In this document: one piece after another, positions 1-5,636 of the stretch
Numbering within the stretch: position 1 is the stretch's first letter
How the letters are laid out: every line of letters begins with the position of its first letter
Notes under the pieces: model-generated
What the model saw: only the letters and a program-made list of their open reading frames with translations
What the model was told of the DNA's origin: nothing
Databases searched by the model: none
Made by a program: the position numbers and the translations under genes
Source of the DNA: Saprospiraceae bacterium
Lineage (GTDB): Bacteria; Bacteroidota; Bacteroidia; Chitinophagales; Saprospiraceae
Direction of reading: 5' to 3'
Assembly (NCBI GenBank): GCA_027009605.1
Contig: JALVCY010000036.1
Location: 1-5,722, forward strand
DNA length: 5,722 nt

Positions 1-66
1 TTGGGTTTTTGTTTGGGTTTTAACTTCATTATATGATATTTGGGATTCTGTTTGGGTTTTTAGTTG
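1..66. repeat. Imperfect 27-bp direct repeat at the window edge
   Basis: Positions 1-27 and 40-66 match at about 22 of 27 bases, with core GTTTGGGTTTT and a spacing of 39 bp. The first unit may be cut by the window edge. The second unit contains ATTCTGTTT (45-53), which also occurs in the dispersed repeat copies to the right. Confidence 0.55.
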
Positions 67-107
67 AAGAAGTTGATTCGCTCGCAGGCTTCGCTAGTTG
101 AAAAGTT

Positions 108-171
108 GAGTCCGCTCCGAAAAGTCACTATAGTCAAAAATTGAAGCACGGAACAAAATTTTATTCTGTTT
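108..171 (+). repeat. Dispersed repeat, copy 1
   Basis: Box 1 CTCCGAAAAGTC lies near the left end and box 2 ACAAAATTTTATTCTGTTT (153-171) at the right end. The 27-bp centre between them is unrelated to the other copies, but the overall length of the unit (60 bp from the base triplet before box 1) equals that of copies 2 and 4. It is inverted relative to copy 2. Confidence 0.75.
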
Positions 172-222
172 ACCTTAACTCCCCACTTCTTAGGGGGATT
201 TAGGGGGTTAAAATAAGAGCGA

Positions 223-287
223 AAACAGAATAAAATTTTGTGGACTCAAGAGCAAACCACTACTCTCGACTTTTCGGAGTAAACTCA
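223..287 (-). repeat. Dispersed repeat, copy 2, inverted to copy 1
   Basis: Box 2 (223-241) is a perfect 19-bp inverted match to 153-171, and box 1 with flank (268-286) matches 108-126 inverted at about 16 of 19 bases. With copy 1 it forms a 180-bp symmetrical structure around a 51-bp centre. Read on the minus strand it also shares GCTCTTGAG in the middle with copy 4. Confidence 0.8.
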
Positions 288-390
288 CCGTTATCTTCTT
301 ACTCAATCGTATAGCTAAACCCCATAACTACTTGATTATCAAGGCCTTCAGTTAGGCAGTTGGACAGTTAAACGATTGAACAAAATCTCC

Positions 391-444
391 AAACAGAATA
401 AAATTTGGTAGTTTTACAGCAGAATACTTTTAGGAGTAAACTCA
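391..444 (-). repeat. Dispersed repeat, copy 3, shortened
   Basis: AAACAGAATAAAATTT (391-406) repeats the start of copy 2, and 426-444 matches 269-287 at 18 of 19 bases. The centre is about 11 bp shorter than in the other copies. It lies in the same orientation as copy 2 and ends 15 bp from the polA stop codon, so it falls in the polA 3' region. Confidence 0.75.
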
Positions 445-459
445 ACATTTATTCAACAA

Positions 460-3258
460 TTAATGCGCTTCCAGCCAATTCTCACCGATGCCCATACTGA
501 CCAAGATAGGCACTTTTAGGTTAGGCATGGCATTTTTCATCTTTTCTTCTATGACAGGTTGGATGGTCTTTAGCTCTGATTTTAAGACATCAAAGACCAA
601 TTCATCATGGACTTGCATAATCATTTTGGATTGGATGCCCTGCTCCAAGAAATACTTTTGGATGTTATTCATAGCAATTTTGATTAAATCCGCCGCTGTC
701 CCTTGAATGGGCGTATTGATGGCCATCCTTTCTGCATTAGAACGCATCATTCCATTTCTGGAGTTAATGTCTCTGATGGTTCGTTTACGGCCAATCAGAG
801 TCTGAACATAACCGTTTTCCCGGGCAAAATTAACCGTCTCTTCCATGTAGGCTTTGAGTCTTGGATATTGCTCAAAGTAGGCTTTGATAAGTTCGGAAGC
901 ATCCTTGCGCTTGATATCCAATTGTTTAGACAAGTTTGTGGCGCCGGCACCATAGATGATAGAGAAGTTTACTGTTTTGGCCTGGCGTCTTTGCTCGTCG
1001 GTGACTTCCGGGTAAGGAACGCCAAAAACTTTAGCAGCCGTAGCCCGGTGAATGTCTTGCCCCTTGGCAAAAGCTTCCAGCATAGCGGTTTCTTCACTAA
1101 TTTCCGCTATCAGCCGAAGCTCAATCTGAGAATAATCCGCCGCCAACAAGATATAATCTTTATTTCTTGGAATAAACGCCTTTCTAATCTCCCGCCCTTC
1201 TTGCGTTCTTATTGGGATATTCTGTAGATTAGGATTATTGGAACTTAATCTTCCGGTAGCCGTCAAAGCTTGATTAAAAGAACTATGTACCCGTCCGGTG
1301 CGTGGGTTCACTAATTTGGGCAGCGCATCCACATAGGTGGATTTGAGTTTATTCAGTCTTCTACTGAGTAGGATTTCGTGAATAATTTCATGTTCCTTGG
1401 CCAATTCAGAAAGAATATCTTCTCCTGTTTTATACTGACCGGTTTTGGTTTTGGATTTTTTGTACGGTATTTTTAAGGTCTCAAAAAGGAAGGTTCCAAT
1501 TTGTCTGGGGGCATTGAGATTAAAAGGTCTATTATCGTTGGCAGCAAAAATTTTCTGCTCCACTGCTTTTATTTTATCTGCTAATATTTTGGAATAATTA
1601 TTCAAAAAACCGGCATCAATATTAACCCCTTCGTATTCCATATCACGCAATACCTTGCTCAATGGACTTTCTATATTTTCAAAAAGATTTTTTAATTCTT
1701 TCTCTTGGAGCATAGGCTTAAAATAATTAGCCAACTGCAAGGTAATATCCGCATCTTCAGCCGCATAATCCACTACTTTTTCAACCGGAACGTCACGCAT
1801 ATTTCCCTGATTCTTGCCTTTTTTACCAATCAGGGATTCTATTTTTATGGTTTCATAGTTAAGATAGGTTTCTGCCAAATAATCCATATTGTGCCGCATC
1901 TCCGGCTCCAATAAATAATGCGCCAACATCGTATCAAACCAAGATCCTTTGACTTCTACTCCGGCAATACGCAATACGATGGCATCGTATTTTAAGTTTT
2001 GGCCAATCTTTGTAATTTGTTCATTTTCAAATACTTGCGTAAATTTTTGTACAATCTTTTGGGCTTCTTCCGGATTTTCGGGAACGGGCACATACCAAGC
2101 TTCATGGGGCTTTACAGCAAAAGACATTCCGACTAATTGGGCTAAACTGGAATTAATATTAGTCGTCTCCGTATCAAAACAGAATTCTTTTTTTTGCGCA
2201 AGCAACTGTACCAAATGCTCAATCTCTTCCGGAGTTTGCACCAAATGATATTGATGCTGTACCGTGTTAATATTATTTAATTTTTGGCTAGGTCGCTCCG
2301 GTGAAAAATCATCTGTAGCTGCCGCCTTTTGCCCCACTGTTTCTGTATTCCCAAACAAAGAACCTTGCACCACTTTAGGTTGCCCCAAAACGGCATTAGC
2401 TAAAGTCCGGAACTCCAAGTCCTTAAATATTTGCGCAAGCTTCGCCCGATTAAATTCATTAATATGCAAGGCGTCTATATCCAAGTCCAAAGGAACTTCT
2501 GTATTGATTTTCGCCAGCACTTTGGACAATAAAGCTTGATCTTTTTGACCGGCGACTTTCTCTTTGACCGAGCCTTTCAGTTCATCGACATGCTCAATAA
2601 TTCCTTCAATACTATCGAATTGCTCGAGTAATTTGGAAGCCGTTTTGGGCCCCACTCCTTTTATCCCGGGTATGTTGTCCACAGCATCTCCCTGCAAACC
2701 CAGCATATCCACCACCTGATCGACCCGTTGAATATTCCATTTTTCGATAATCTCCTTGGGTCCTTGAATTTCAGCATCATTGCCTTGCCGCCCGGGACGC
2801 AACAACTTTACTTTTTCGGTCACCAACTGTCCAAAATCCTTATCCGGTGTGACCATATAGACATCAAATCCTTCTTGCTCCGCTTTGTGCGCTATTGTCC
2901 CGATGATGTCATCCGCTTCAAAGCCTTGTTTTTCTAAAATCGGAATATTAAAAGCATCCAGAATTTCCTTAATAATGGGAATCGCATAAGTGATATCTTC
3001 CGGCTGGGCTTCTCGATTGGCTTTATACTCCGGAAACAGCTCATGCCGAAAAGTAGGCCCTTTTAAGTCAAAGGCGACCCCAATATGAGTCGGTTTACGG
3101 TTTTTTATGATATCCCACAAGGTGCGGACAAAGCCGGAGATGGCAGAGACATTATGACCTTTGGAGTTAATTAACGGCCGCTTAATGAAGGCAAAATGCG
3201 CACGATAGATGAGTGCATAGGCGTCCAGTAAGTAGAGTGTTTTCTTTTCTTTTCCCAT
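460..3258 (-). CDS. polA: DNA polymerase I, full length with both exonuclease domains
   Basis: This 932-residue protein fills gaps and removes RNA primers during lagging-strand synthesis and excision repair in the cytoplasm. The N-terminal 5' nuclease (about 6-290) keeps its acidic cluster: D12, D64, E114, D116, D117, D139, D141, D191 and D194, with the helix-hairpin-helix GIKGVGPKTA at 198-207. After a linker rich in Q, T and S (about 293-335), the 3'-5' exonuclease (about 338-520) keeps D362 and E364 (FDTET), D425 (NLKYD), Y498 and D502, so proofreading should be active; in many bacterial Pol I enzymes this site has decayed. The polymerase domain (about 530-932) has motif A DYSQIELR (D708), motif B with R757, K761, F765 and Y769, and motif C VHDE (D885, E886). 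F765 matches the Phe that discriminates against dideoxynucleotides. The ATG is preceded by a stem-loop terminator of the upstream gene, so polA is probably transcribed alone. The family call is near certain. Confidence 0.98.
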   Translation of the reverse strand: MGKEKKTLYLLDAYALIYRAHFAFIKRPLINSKGHNVSAISGFVRTLWDIIKNRKPTHIGVAFDLKGPTFRHELFPEYKANREAQPEDITYAIPIIKEILDAFNIPILEKQGFEADDIIGTIAHKAEQEGFDVYMVTPDKDFGQLVTEKVKLLRPGRQGNDAEIQGPKEIIEKWNIQRVDQVVDMLGLQGDAVDNIPGIKGVGPKTASKLLEQFDSIEGIIEHVDELKGSVKEKVAGQKDQALLSKVLAKINTEVPLDLDIDALHINEFNRAKLAQIFKDLEFRTLANAVLGQPKVVQGSLFGNTETVGQKAAATDDFSPERPSQKLNNINTVQHQYHLVQTPEEIEHLVQLLAQKKEFCFDTETTNINSSLAQLVGMSFAVKPHEAWYVPVPENPEEAQKIVQKFTQVFENEQITKIGQNLKYDAIVLRIAGVEVKGSWFDTMLAHYLLEPEMRHNMDYLAETYLNYETIKIESLIGKKGKNQGNMRDVPVEKVVDYAAEDADITLQLANYFKPMLQEKELKNLFENIESPLSKVLRDMEYEGVNIDAGFLNNYSKILADKIKAVEQKIFAANDNRPFNLNAPRQIGTFLFETLKIPYKKSKTKTGQYKTGEDILSELAKEHEIIHEILLSRRLNKLKSTYVDALPKLVNPRTGRVHSSFNQALTATGRLSSNNPNLQNIPIRTQEGREIRKAFIPRNKDYILLAADYSQIELRLIAEISEETAMLEAFAKGQDIHRATAAKVFGVPYPEVTDEQRRQAKTVNFSIIYGAGATNLSKQLDIKRKDASELIKAYFEQYPRLKAYMEETVNFARENGYVQTLIGRKRTIRDINSRNGMMRSNAERMAINTPIQGTAADLIKIAMNNIQKYFLEQGIQSKMIMQVHDELVFDVLKSELKTIQPVIEEKMKNAMPNLKVPILVSMGIGENWLEAH

Positions 3259-3262
3259 GGGG

Positions 3263-3270
3263 CGAAGATA
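3263..3270 (-). promoter_or_regulatory. Possible polA -7 element
   Basis: On the minus strand TATCTTCG lies 4 bp before the polA ATG and differs from the Bacteroidota consensus TAnnTTTG at one base. A TTTTG lies 14 bp further upstream, which is short for the usual -33 to -7 spacing. If it is used, the transcript would be almost leaderless. This is inference from a one-mismatch motif only. Confidence 0.3.
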
Positions 3271-3336
3271 GGGAAAAATTTACTCAAAACGGATTCTAGC
3301 CTAACCATTTGGTGGATGCGCCCTTCTTTTTTATAC

Positions 3337-3366
3337 AAAAACCGAGCTTCAAACGAAGCTCGGTTT
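3337..3366 (-). terminator. Rho-independent terminator of the 3526-3930 gene
   Basis: A perfect 12-bp stem (3339-3350 with 3355-3366) closes a 4-nt loop. Read on the minus strand it ends in five T residues (3337-3341), three of them in the stem. It lies between the secreted-protein gene and polA and separates their transcription. It is 159 bp after the annotated TAG of that gene but only 6 bp after the next in-frame stop (TAA, 3373-3375). Confidence 0.8.
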
Positions 3367-3372
3367 AGCGGT

Positions 3373-3525
3373 TTAGTAGTGATACACAGACCAAACCGAT
3401 TGCCCCAAATTAATGGGATACAAATAATTACCCTGATAGGATATTAATCTGACTAAGTATTTCGACTTTCCGGTGCCATGGTTTTTCGGCTGGATGCCTT
3501 TATGTGTGTGCCGCAACTGTTGTGA
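3373..3525 (-). other. Open in-frame extension behind the TAG of the 3526-3930 gene
   Basis: Directly after the TAG at 3526-3528 the same frame continues for 50 sense codons and ends at TAA 3373-3375. The translation begins SQQLRHTHKGIQPKN, contains KYLVRLISYQGNYLYP and ends QSVWSVYHY. It has no ATG or GTG start in frame (only one early TTG), so it is not an obvious separate gene. The stop sits 6 bp before the terminator stem; in the paralogous gene the equivalent gap is 23 bp. With the extension the product would be about 184 residues plus whatever is inserted at TAG, close to the 177 of the paralogue. I infer that the TAG is a nonsense mutation, a sequencing error or a readthrough codon. 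An untranslated 3' region that is open by chance remains possible. The tail has no visible similarity to the paralogue's tail. Confidence 0.45.
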
Positions 3526-3930
3526 CTAATCAAACGATATTGTATTCGTAAAATCACCATTTCCGAAAGAATCCACCTTAATCAGGCGATAGTACACCTT
3601 CTTATTATCCGTTTGCCTATCAACAAAGGAAAAGCGGCTCTGCTTCTTCTTATAAATCATGGCGATAGGCAAAAAATGCTCTCCATCGACTGAGCGCTGA
3701 ACAATAAAAAACTCAACTCGCTCTGTGGTATTGCTATTCCATTCTATAAGATTCCCTTCTTGGGTCATCTCCCCGTACAGCGTATTGTCCGGACTCACAA
3801 TTTCTAAATTCTCTTTGGCCTTATCATCTGGACGACCATTTGCAAAAGAAAGAACCGAGGAGAGTTGAACAAAACTCACAAACAAAAAAGTTCTTAGACA
3901 AGAAGACTTACTGACACAAATTGATTTCAC
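3526..3930 (-). CDS. Small secreted protein with one FnIII-like, T9SS-associated domain
   Basis: This is a 134-residue protein of unknown function. It starts at GTG; the frame upstream stays open to a TAA near 4000 but offers no ATG. Residues 1-30 look like a signal peptide (K2, K8, R13, then a hydrophobic stretch ending LSFA before N31), so it is probably exported to the periplasm or beyond. After a polar linker, residues 59-132 form the domain with IEW, FFIVQRSVDGEHF, FSFVD and YYRLIKVD-FGNGDF. This pattern is common in large Bacteroidota surface proteins just before a type IX secretion sorting domain, but no sorting domain follows here. It is a paralogue of the next gene upstream: my hand alignment gives about 31 identical residues of 73 over the domain. 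It has its own downstream terminator. The TAG stop may be a premature amber codon (see the 3373-3525 entry), in which case this is a broken or recoded gene. Confidence 0.8.
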   Translation of the reverse strand: MKSICVSKSSCLRTFLFVSFVQLSSVLSFANGRPDDKAKENLEIVSPDNTLYGEMTQEGNLIEWNSNTTERVEFFIVQRSVDGEHFLPIAMIYKKKQSRFSFVDRQTDNKKVYYRLIKVDSFGNGDFTNTISFD

Positions 3931-3946
3931 CGTTTTTAGTTTTTTT

Positions 3947-3961
3947 GGGGTAAAATACCCC
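3947..3961. promoter_or_regulatory. Perfect palindrome upstream of the 3526-3930 gene
   Basis: GGGGTAAAATACCCC consists of 6-bp perfect arms around a 3-bp AAA centre. It ends 16 bp before the GTG start, where the promoter or transcription start should be. No good TAnnTTTG is visible there; the nearest resemblance is TATTTTAC inside the palindrome on the minus strand. It could be an operator for a dimeric regulator or a small 5' hairpin. No second copy is present in the window. Confidence 0.35.
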
Positions 3962-4010
3962 GGATAGAAAATAGTAATCTGATTTTTGGAGCGGATTTAC
4001 ATCAATCCCT

Positions 4011-4047
4011 AAAAAATCGGGCTCTAAATAAATTCAGAGCCCGGATT
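4011..4047 (-). terminator. Rho-independent terminator of the 4071-4604 gene
   Basis: The arms CGGGCTCT (4018-4025) and AGAGCCCG (4036-4043) pair around a 10-nt AT-rich loop. The stem can continue after one bulged base with AAT/ATT. On the minus strand the stem runs into TTTTTT (4011-4016). It begins 23 bp after the TGA of the 4071-4604 gene and lies upstream of the next paralogue, so the two are probably not one operon. Confidence 0.85.
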
Positions 4048-4070
4048 CTTCGTTAGATTCTGTTATTTTA

Positions 4071-4604
4071 TCATTTCTTTTCAGAAGATAGTTGAGGCAA
4101 CTCAGTAATATTAGCCACCATCCCTAGCTTCGTAATTGTAGGAAATTCAAGTTCATTTAACCAACAATTGACTTCTTGAGCAATGTGGTCATTCATGGTA
4201 ATATTAACAGGTGGCTTTTCGGATGTTTCATCATTCATGGCGTAAGCATACTCCATATAGACGGCACCGGTATATTGCCCAACTCCTTGATTATCAACAT
4301 TTACCACTCTATAAAACCAATTTTCATTATTGGCTTTGGTATCCACATAAGAATAGCTAATTGTATTATCAATCTTCTGAATCATTGCCACAGGCTTAAA
4401 ATGCACGCCATCTCCGGATCTTTGCAGAATAAAAAATTGAGTTGCTTCAGGAGACTCTGCAAACCACTTGATTTCATTTCCTTCAATATGGTTTTCACCA
4501 AAAATTGGTTGCAGGCTCGCAACTTGTCCAAAAGAAAGAGTAGAAGCTGTAAAAAGCATTCCCATCACTAGTAAAAAATTTCCAATCTTCATCATAGCTT
4601 TCAC
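4071..4604 (-). CDS. Secreted protein with one FnIII-like domain and a C-terminal extension
   Basis: This protein has 177 residues if started at GTG 4604. Internal ATG codons 4 and 5 (4593-4595 and 4590-4592) give a more typical signal peptide, MKIGNFLLVMGMLFTASTLS, and are plausible true starts. Cleavage is likely near SFG-QV (residues 25-28). Residues 42-115 form the same domain as in the neighbouring paralogue: GNEIKW, FFILQRSGDGVHF, YSYVD, FYRVVNVDNQGVGQYTG. Residues 116-177 are a polar tail with a single Cys (C147) and no homology I recognise; it is not a type IX sorting domain. No lipobox is seen. The upstream region has only a poor -7 candidate (TATATTGC on the minus strand at 4620-4627). 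It has its own terminator. Domain-alone exported proteins of this kind have no function I can name; cell-surface adhesion or binding is a guess from the fold type. Confidence 0.85.
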   Translation of the reverse strand: MKAMMKIGNFLLVMGMLFTASTLSFGQVASLQPIFGENHIEGNEIKWFAESPEATQFFILQRSGDGVHFKPVAMIQKIDNTISYSYVDTKANNENWFYRVVNVDNQGVGQYTGAVYMEYAYAMNDETSEKPPVNITMNDHIAQEVNCWLNELEFPTITKLGMVANITELPQLSSEKK

Positions 4605-4939
4605 ATTTTAATGTGTGCGGCAATATAGCCTAGTTAATTTGGGAAGATGGAAGGGTGTGGGAGAAGTAAGGAACAATTAGATTTTTTTGACTCCTTTAGA
4701 TGTTATAACAGTCCTACGGCAAAAGGTGTGCCAATTTCGGTATTTGGATATAGCATTATTTTGGTTTTCAGGTTGTCCAAGCTCTTGCAGACTAAACATA
4801 AGACACTCACAATCAGTAACTTATAAAAAATTATCTCGCTTTTTCCAAAAGAAAATAGCCCCAACCAAGCCCTATTAAAGCAAGAAAAAAATCTTATAAA
4901 TACAATAAAACTCCAATAACTATAAGGCCGACACCATGC
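4605..4939. other. Intergenic stretch without a convincing gene
   Basis: This stretch lies between the start of the secreted-protein gene and the end of the DUF983 gene. Short frames exist on both strands but none has a promoter box, a recognisable product or a terminator. The part next to the DUF983 gene (4831-4939) carries a hydrophobic open frame described separately. Positions 4645-4675 are purine-rich on the plus strand, with no assigned role. I see no clear rho-independent terminator for the DUF983 gene. Confidence 0.6.
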
Positions 4940-4947
4940 TTATCGTA
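4831..4947 (-). pseudogene. Out-of-frame hydrophobic tail behind the DUF983 gene
   Basis: In the frame that starts at TAC 4945-4947 the minus strand reads YDKHGVGLIVIGVLLYL, one TAA (4894-4896), then DFFLALIGLGWGYFLLEKAR and a second TAA (4831-4833). The frame lacks a start codon and opens just behind a TGA at 4951-4953. DUF983 proteins as I remember them end near Trp-(Ile/Leu)-Asn...-Tyr-Asp, and here the in-frame protein stops at WLNMMVR while YD lies one frame over. The simplest inference is a small indel near 4948 that cut off the original C-terminus. The hydrophobic stretch further down may be decayed coding sequence or only AT-rich sequence. Confidence 0.35.
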
Positions 4948-5296
4948 CCATCATATTCAACCACAAAGCTCGAGAGAAGCGAAAAATAAATACAAAGAAA
5001 GCAGCCAAAATCAAAATCAAGATAATAAAGGAGTTGACTAAAGACAAGCCCAGCACCCAATGCACCACGACCATAAAAAAGATAGAGAAAAAGCCCGTCA
5101 TTATATAAGATAGGAACATCGCTCCATAATAGAATCCCGGCTCCGGCATATAGGTTTGCCCACAAACCGGACATTTCTCCGGCATTTCAAATGACTTTTT
5201 GCCATATCCAAAAGAAGAAGATTCAAACAAATCACCCTGTTGGCACTTTGGACACTTCATCAAAAAGGCATTCTTTAAGATGCGTATTAGACTCAT
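4940..5296 (-). CDS. DUF983 family zinc-ribbon membrane protein
   Basis: This is a 118-residue inner-membrane protein of the DUF983 family, function unknown. An N-terminal cytoplasmic zinc ribbon is formed by CPKC (15-18) and CPVC (42-45). It is followed by the family signature MPEPGFYYGAMFLSY (50-64). Two transmembrane segments lie at about 58-79 and 85-105, then the C-terminal FSRALWLNMM. The start at ATG 5296 fits a TAnnTTTG box 15 bp upstream. The protein stops at VR just before an expected Tyr-Asp segment that is present in another reading frame, so the last residues may have been lost through a small indel; all other family features are intact. It is divergently oriented from a 52-residue membrane miniprotein and shares its promoter region. 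The family call is firm and the C-terminus doubtful. Confidence 0.92.
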   Translation of the reverse strand: MSLIRILKNAFLMKCPKCQQGDLFESSSFGYGKKSFEMPEKCPVCGQTYMPEPGFYYGAMFLSYIMTGFFSIFFMVVVHWVLGLSLVNSFIILILILAAFFVFIFRFSRALWLNMMVR

Positions 5297-5311
5297 TTCG
5301 ATTTTTTTTTA

Positions 5312-5319
5312 CAAATGTA
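5312..5319 (-). promoter_or_regulatory. -7 promoter element for the DUF983 gene
   Basis: TACATTTG on the minus strand is a perfect match to the Bacteroidota -7 consensus TAnnTTTG and ends 15 bp before the ATG, predicting a leader of roughly 10 nt. I see no good -33 TTTG at the usual distance; a TTG lies only 13 bp upstream. Support comes from the motif and its position. Confidence 0.6.
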
Positions 5320-5328
5320 GAACAAATT

Positions 5329-5361
5329 TTTGCAATTACTATATTTTCTTCCTTAACTTTG
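5329..5361 (+). promoter_or_regulatory. Promoter of the 52-residue membrane protein gene
   Basis: TAACTTTG (5354-5361) matches TAnnTTTG perfectly, and a -33 type TTTG (5329-5332) lies 21 bp upstream, within the usual spacing range. Transcription would start near 5367, giving a leader of about 17 nt. It faces the opposite way from the DUF983 promoter, and the two -7 boxes are 34 bp apart. Confidence 0.7.
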
Positions 5362-5383
5362 CGCCAAATAAAAGACCACCATA

Positions 5384-5542
5384 ATGGAAAATACACAAAC
5401 TGTTTCTAGAGGAATGTACTGGATTTTGTTCTTAGTTGCCTTCGTAGCTCTTGTTTTATTACTTATGTATGCTTCAAACTGGTTTTGGGCTGACTTGCCT
5501 TTCTTATTTACTTTCCTTGTCAAGGCTATGGACGTTATTTAG
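5384..5542 (+). CDS. 52-residue membrane miniprotein, divergent from the DUF983 gene
   Basis: ATG to TAG encodes 52 residues. The N-terminus is polar (MENTQTVSRG). One strong transmembrane helix covers about 12-30 (YWILFLVAFVALVLLLMYA), followed by NWFWAD (32-37), a second shorter hydrophobic stretch LPFLFTFLV (38-46) and the end KAMDVI. It may span the membrane once or form a hairpin. Support for a real gene comes from the well-placed promoter, the clean hydrophobic pattern, the aromatic belt after the helix and a stop before repeat DNA begins. No Shine-Dalgarno sequence is visible, as is usual in this phylum. I do not recognise a family. Divergent arrangement with a DUF983 gene hints at a shared membrane role, which is inference only. 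Confidence 0.72.
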   Translation: MENTQTVSRGMYWILFLVAFVALVLLLMYASNWFWADLPFLFTFLVKAMDVI

Positions 5543-5553
5543 CGGTGTAAAGC

Positions 5554-5613
5554 TTACTCCGAAAAGACAAATGCATGAGCCGGCTCTTGAGCCCGCAATA
5601 TTTTATTCTGTTT
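5554..5613 (+). repeat. Dispersed repeat, copy 4, at the far end of the window
   Basis: It starts TTACTCCGAAAAGA and ends ATTTTATTCTGTTT with the same 46-bp start-to-box distance as copies 1 and 2. An ungapped alignment with copy 2 (minus strand, with a few flanking bases) gives about 47 identical bases of 63, including GCTCTTGAG in the centre. It begins 11 bp after the stop of the 52-residue membrane protein gene. Confidence 0.75.
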
Positions 5614-5636
5614 GCTCCTTTGTGGTTACCTCTACA

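Larger units (their letters stand above)
1..459. other. Gene-free repeat-rich region downstream of polA
   Basis: No credible coding frame is seen on either strand. Besides the dispersed repeats listed separately there are: two related units at 62-84 and 96-119 (AGTTGA-AGTTGA-CGCTC); a C-rich/G-rich centre at 175-212 (ACTCCCCACTTCTTAGGGGG) able to form a hairpin; a palindrome CTTGATTATCAAG at 331-343; and three tandem 8-mers starting CAGTT at 349-372. No clear polA terminator is visible; a 5-bp stem CCAAA/TTTGG at 389-408 is too weak. Confidence 0.6.

Noticed and set aside
108..444. CRISPR-like array from the repeated boxes
   Set aside because: Copies are in both orientations, irregularly spaced and have only short conserved boxes; no cas genes are present.
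488..2937. Plus-strand open frames of 69-174 codons antisense to polA
   Set aside because: They lie wholly inside a clear, full-length polA with all catalytic motifs; their translations show no domain and no promoter faces them.
4071..4253. Type IX secretion sorting domain at the end of the 4071-4604 product
   Set aside because: The last 60 residues lack the usual motifs of the C-terminal sorting domain (a YPNP-type start and a G-Y-hydrophobic beta pattern).
4677..4799. Minus-strand 40-codon frame starting MFSLQELGQ and ending KGVKKI
   Set aside because: It has a start and a stop but no promoter box, no terminator and no recognisable product, and its length is within chance for this region.
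4687..4878. Plus-strand 63-codon frame
   Set aside because: It lacks an ATG, has an irregular composition and overlaps the opposite-strand tail of the DUF983 region; there is no supporting signal.
4920..5174. Minus-strand 84-codon hydrophobic frame overlapping the DUF983 gene
   Set aside because: It is a shifted reading of the transmembrane codons of the DUF983 gene, whose own frame has the CxxC pairs and the family signature.
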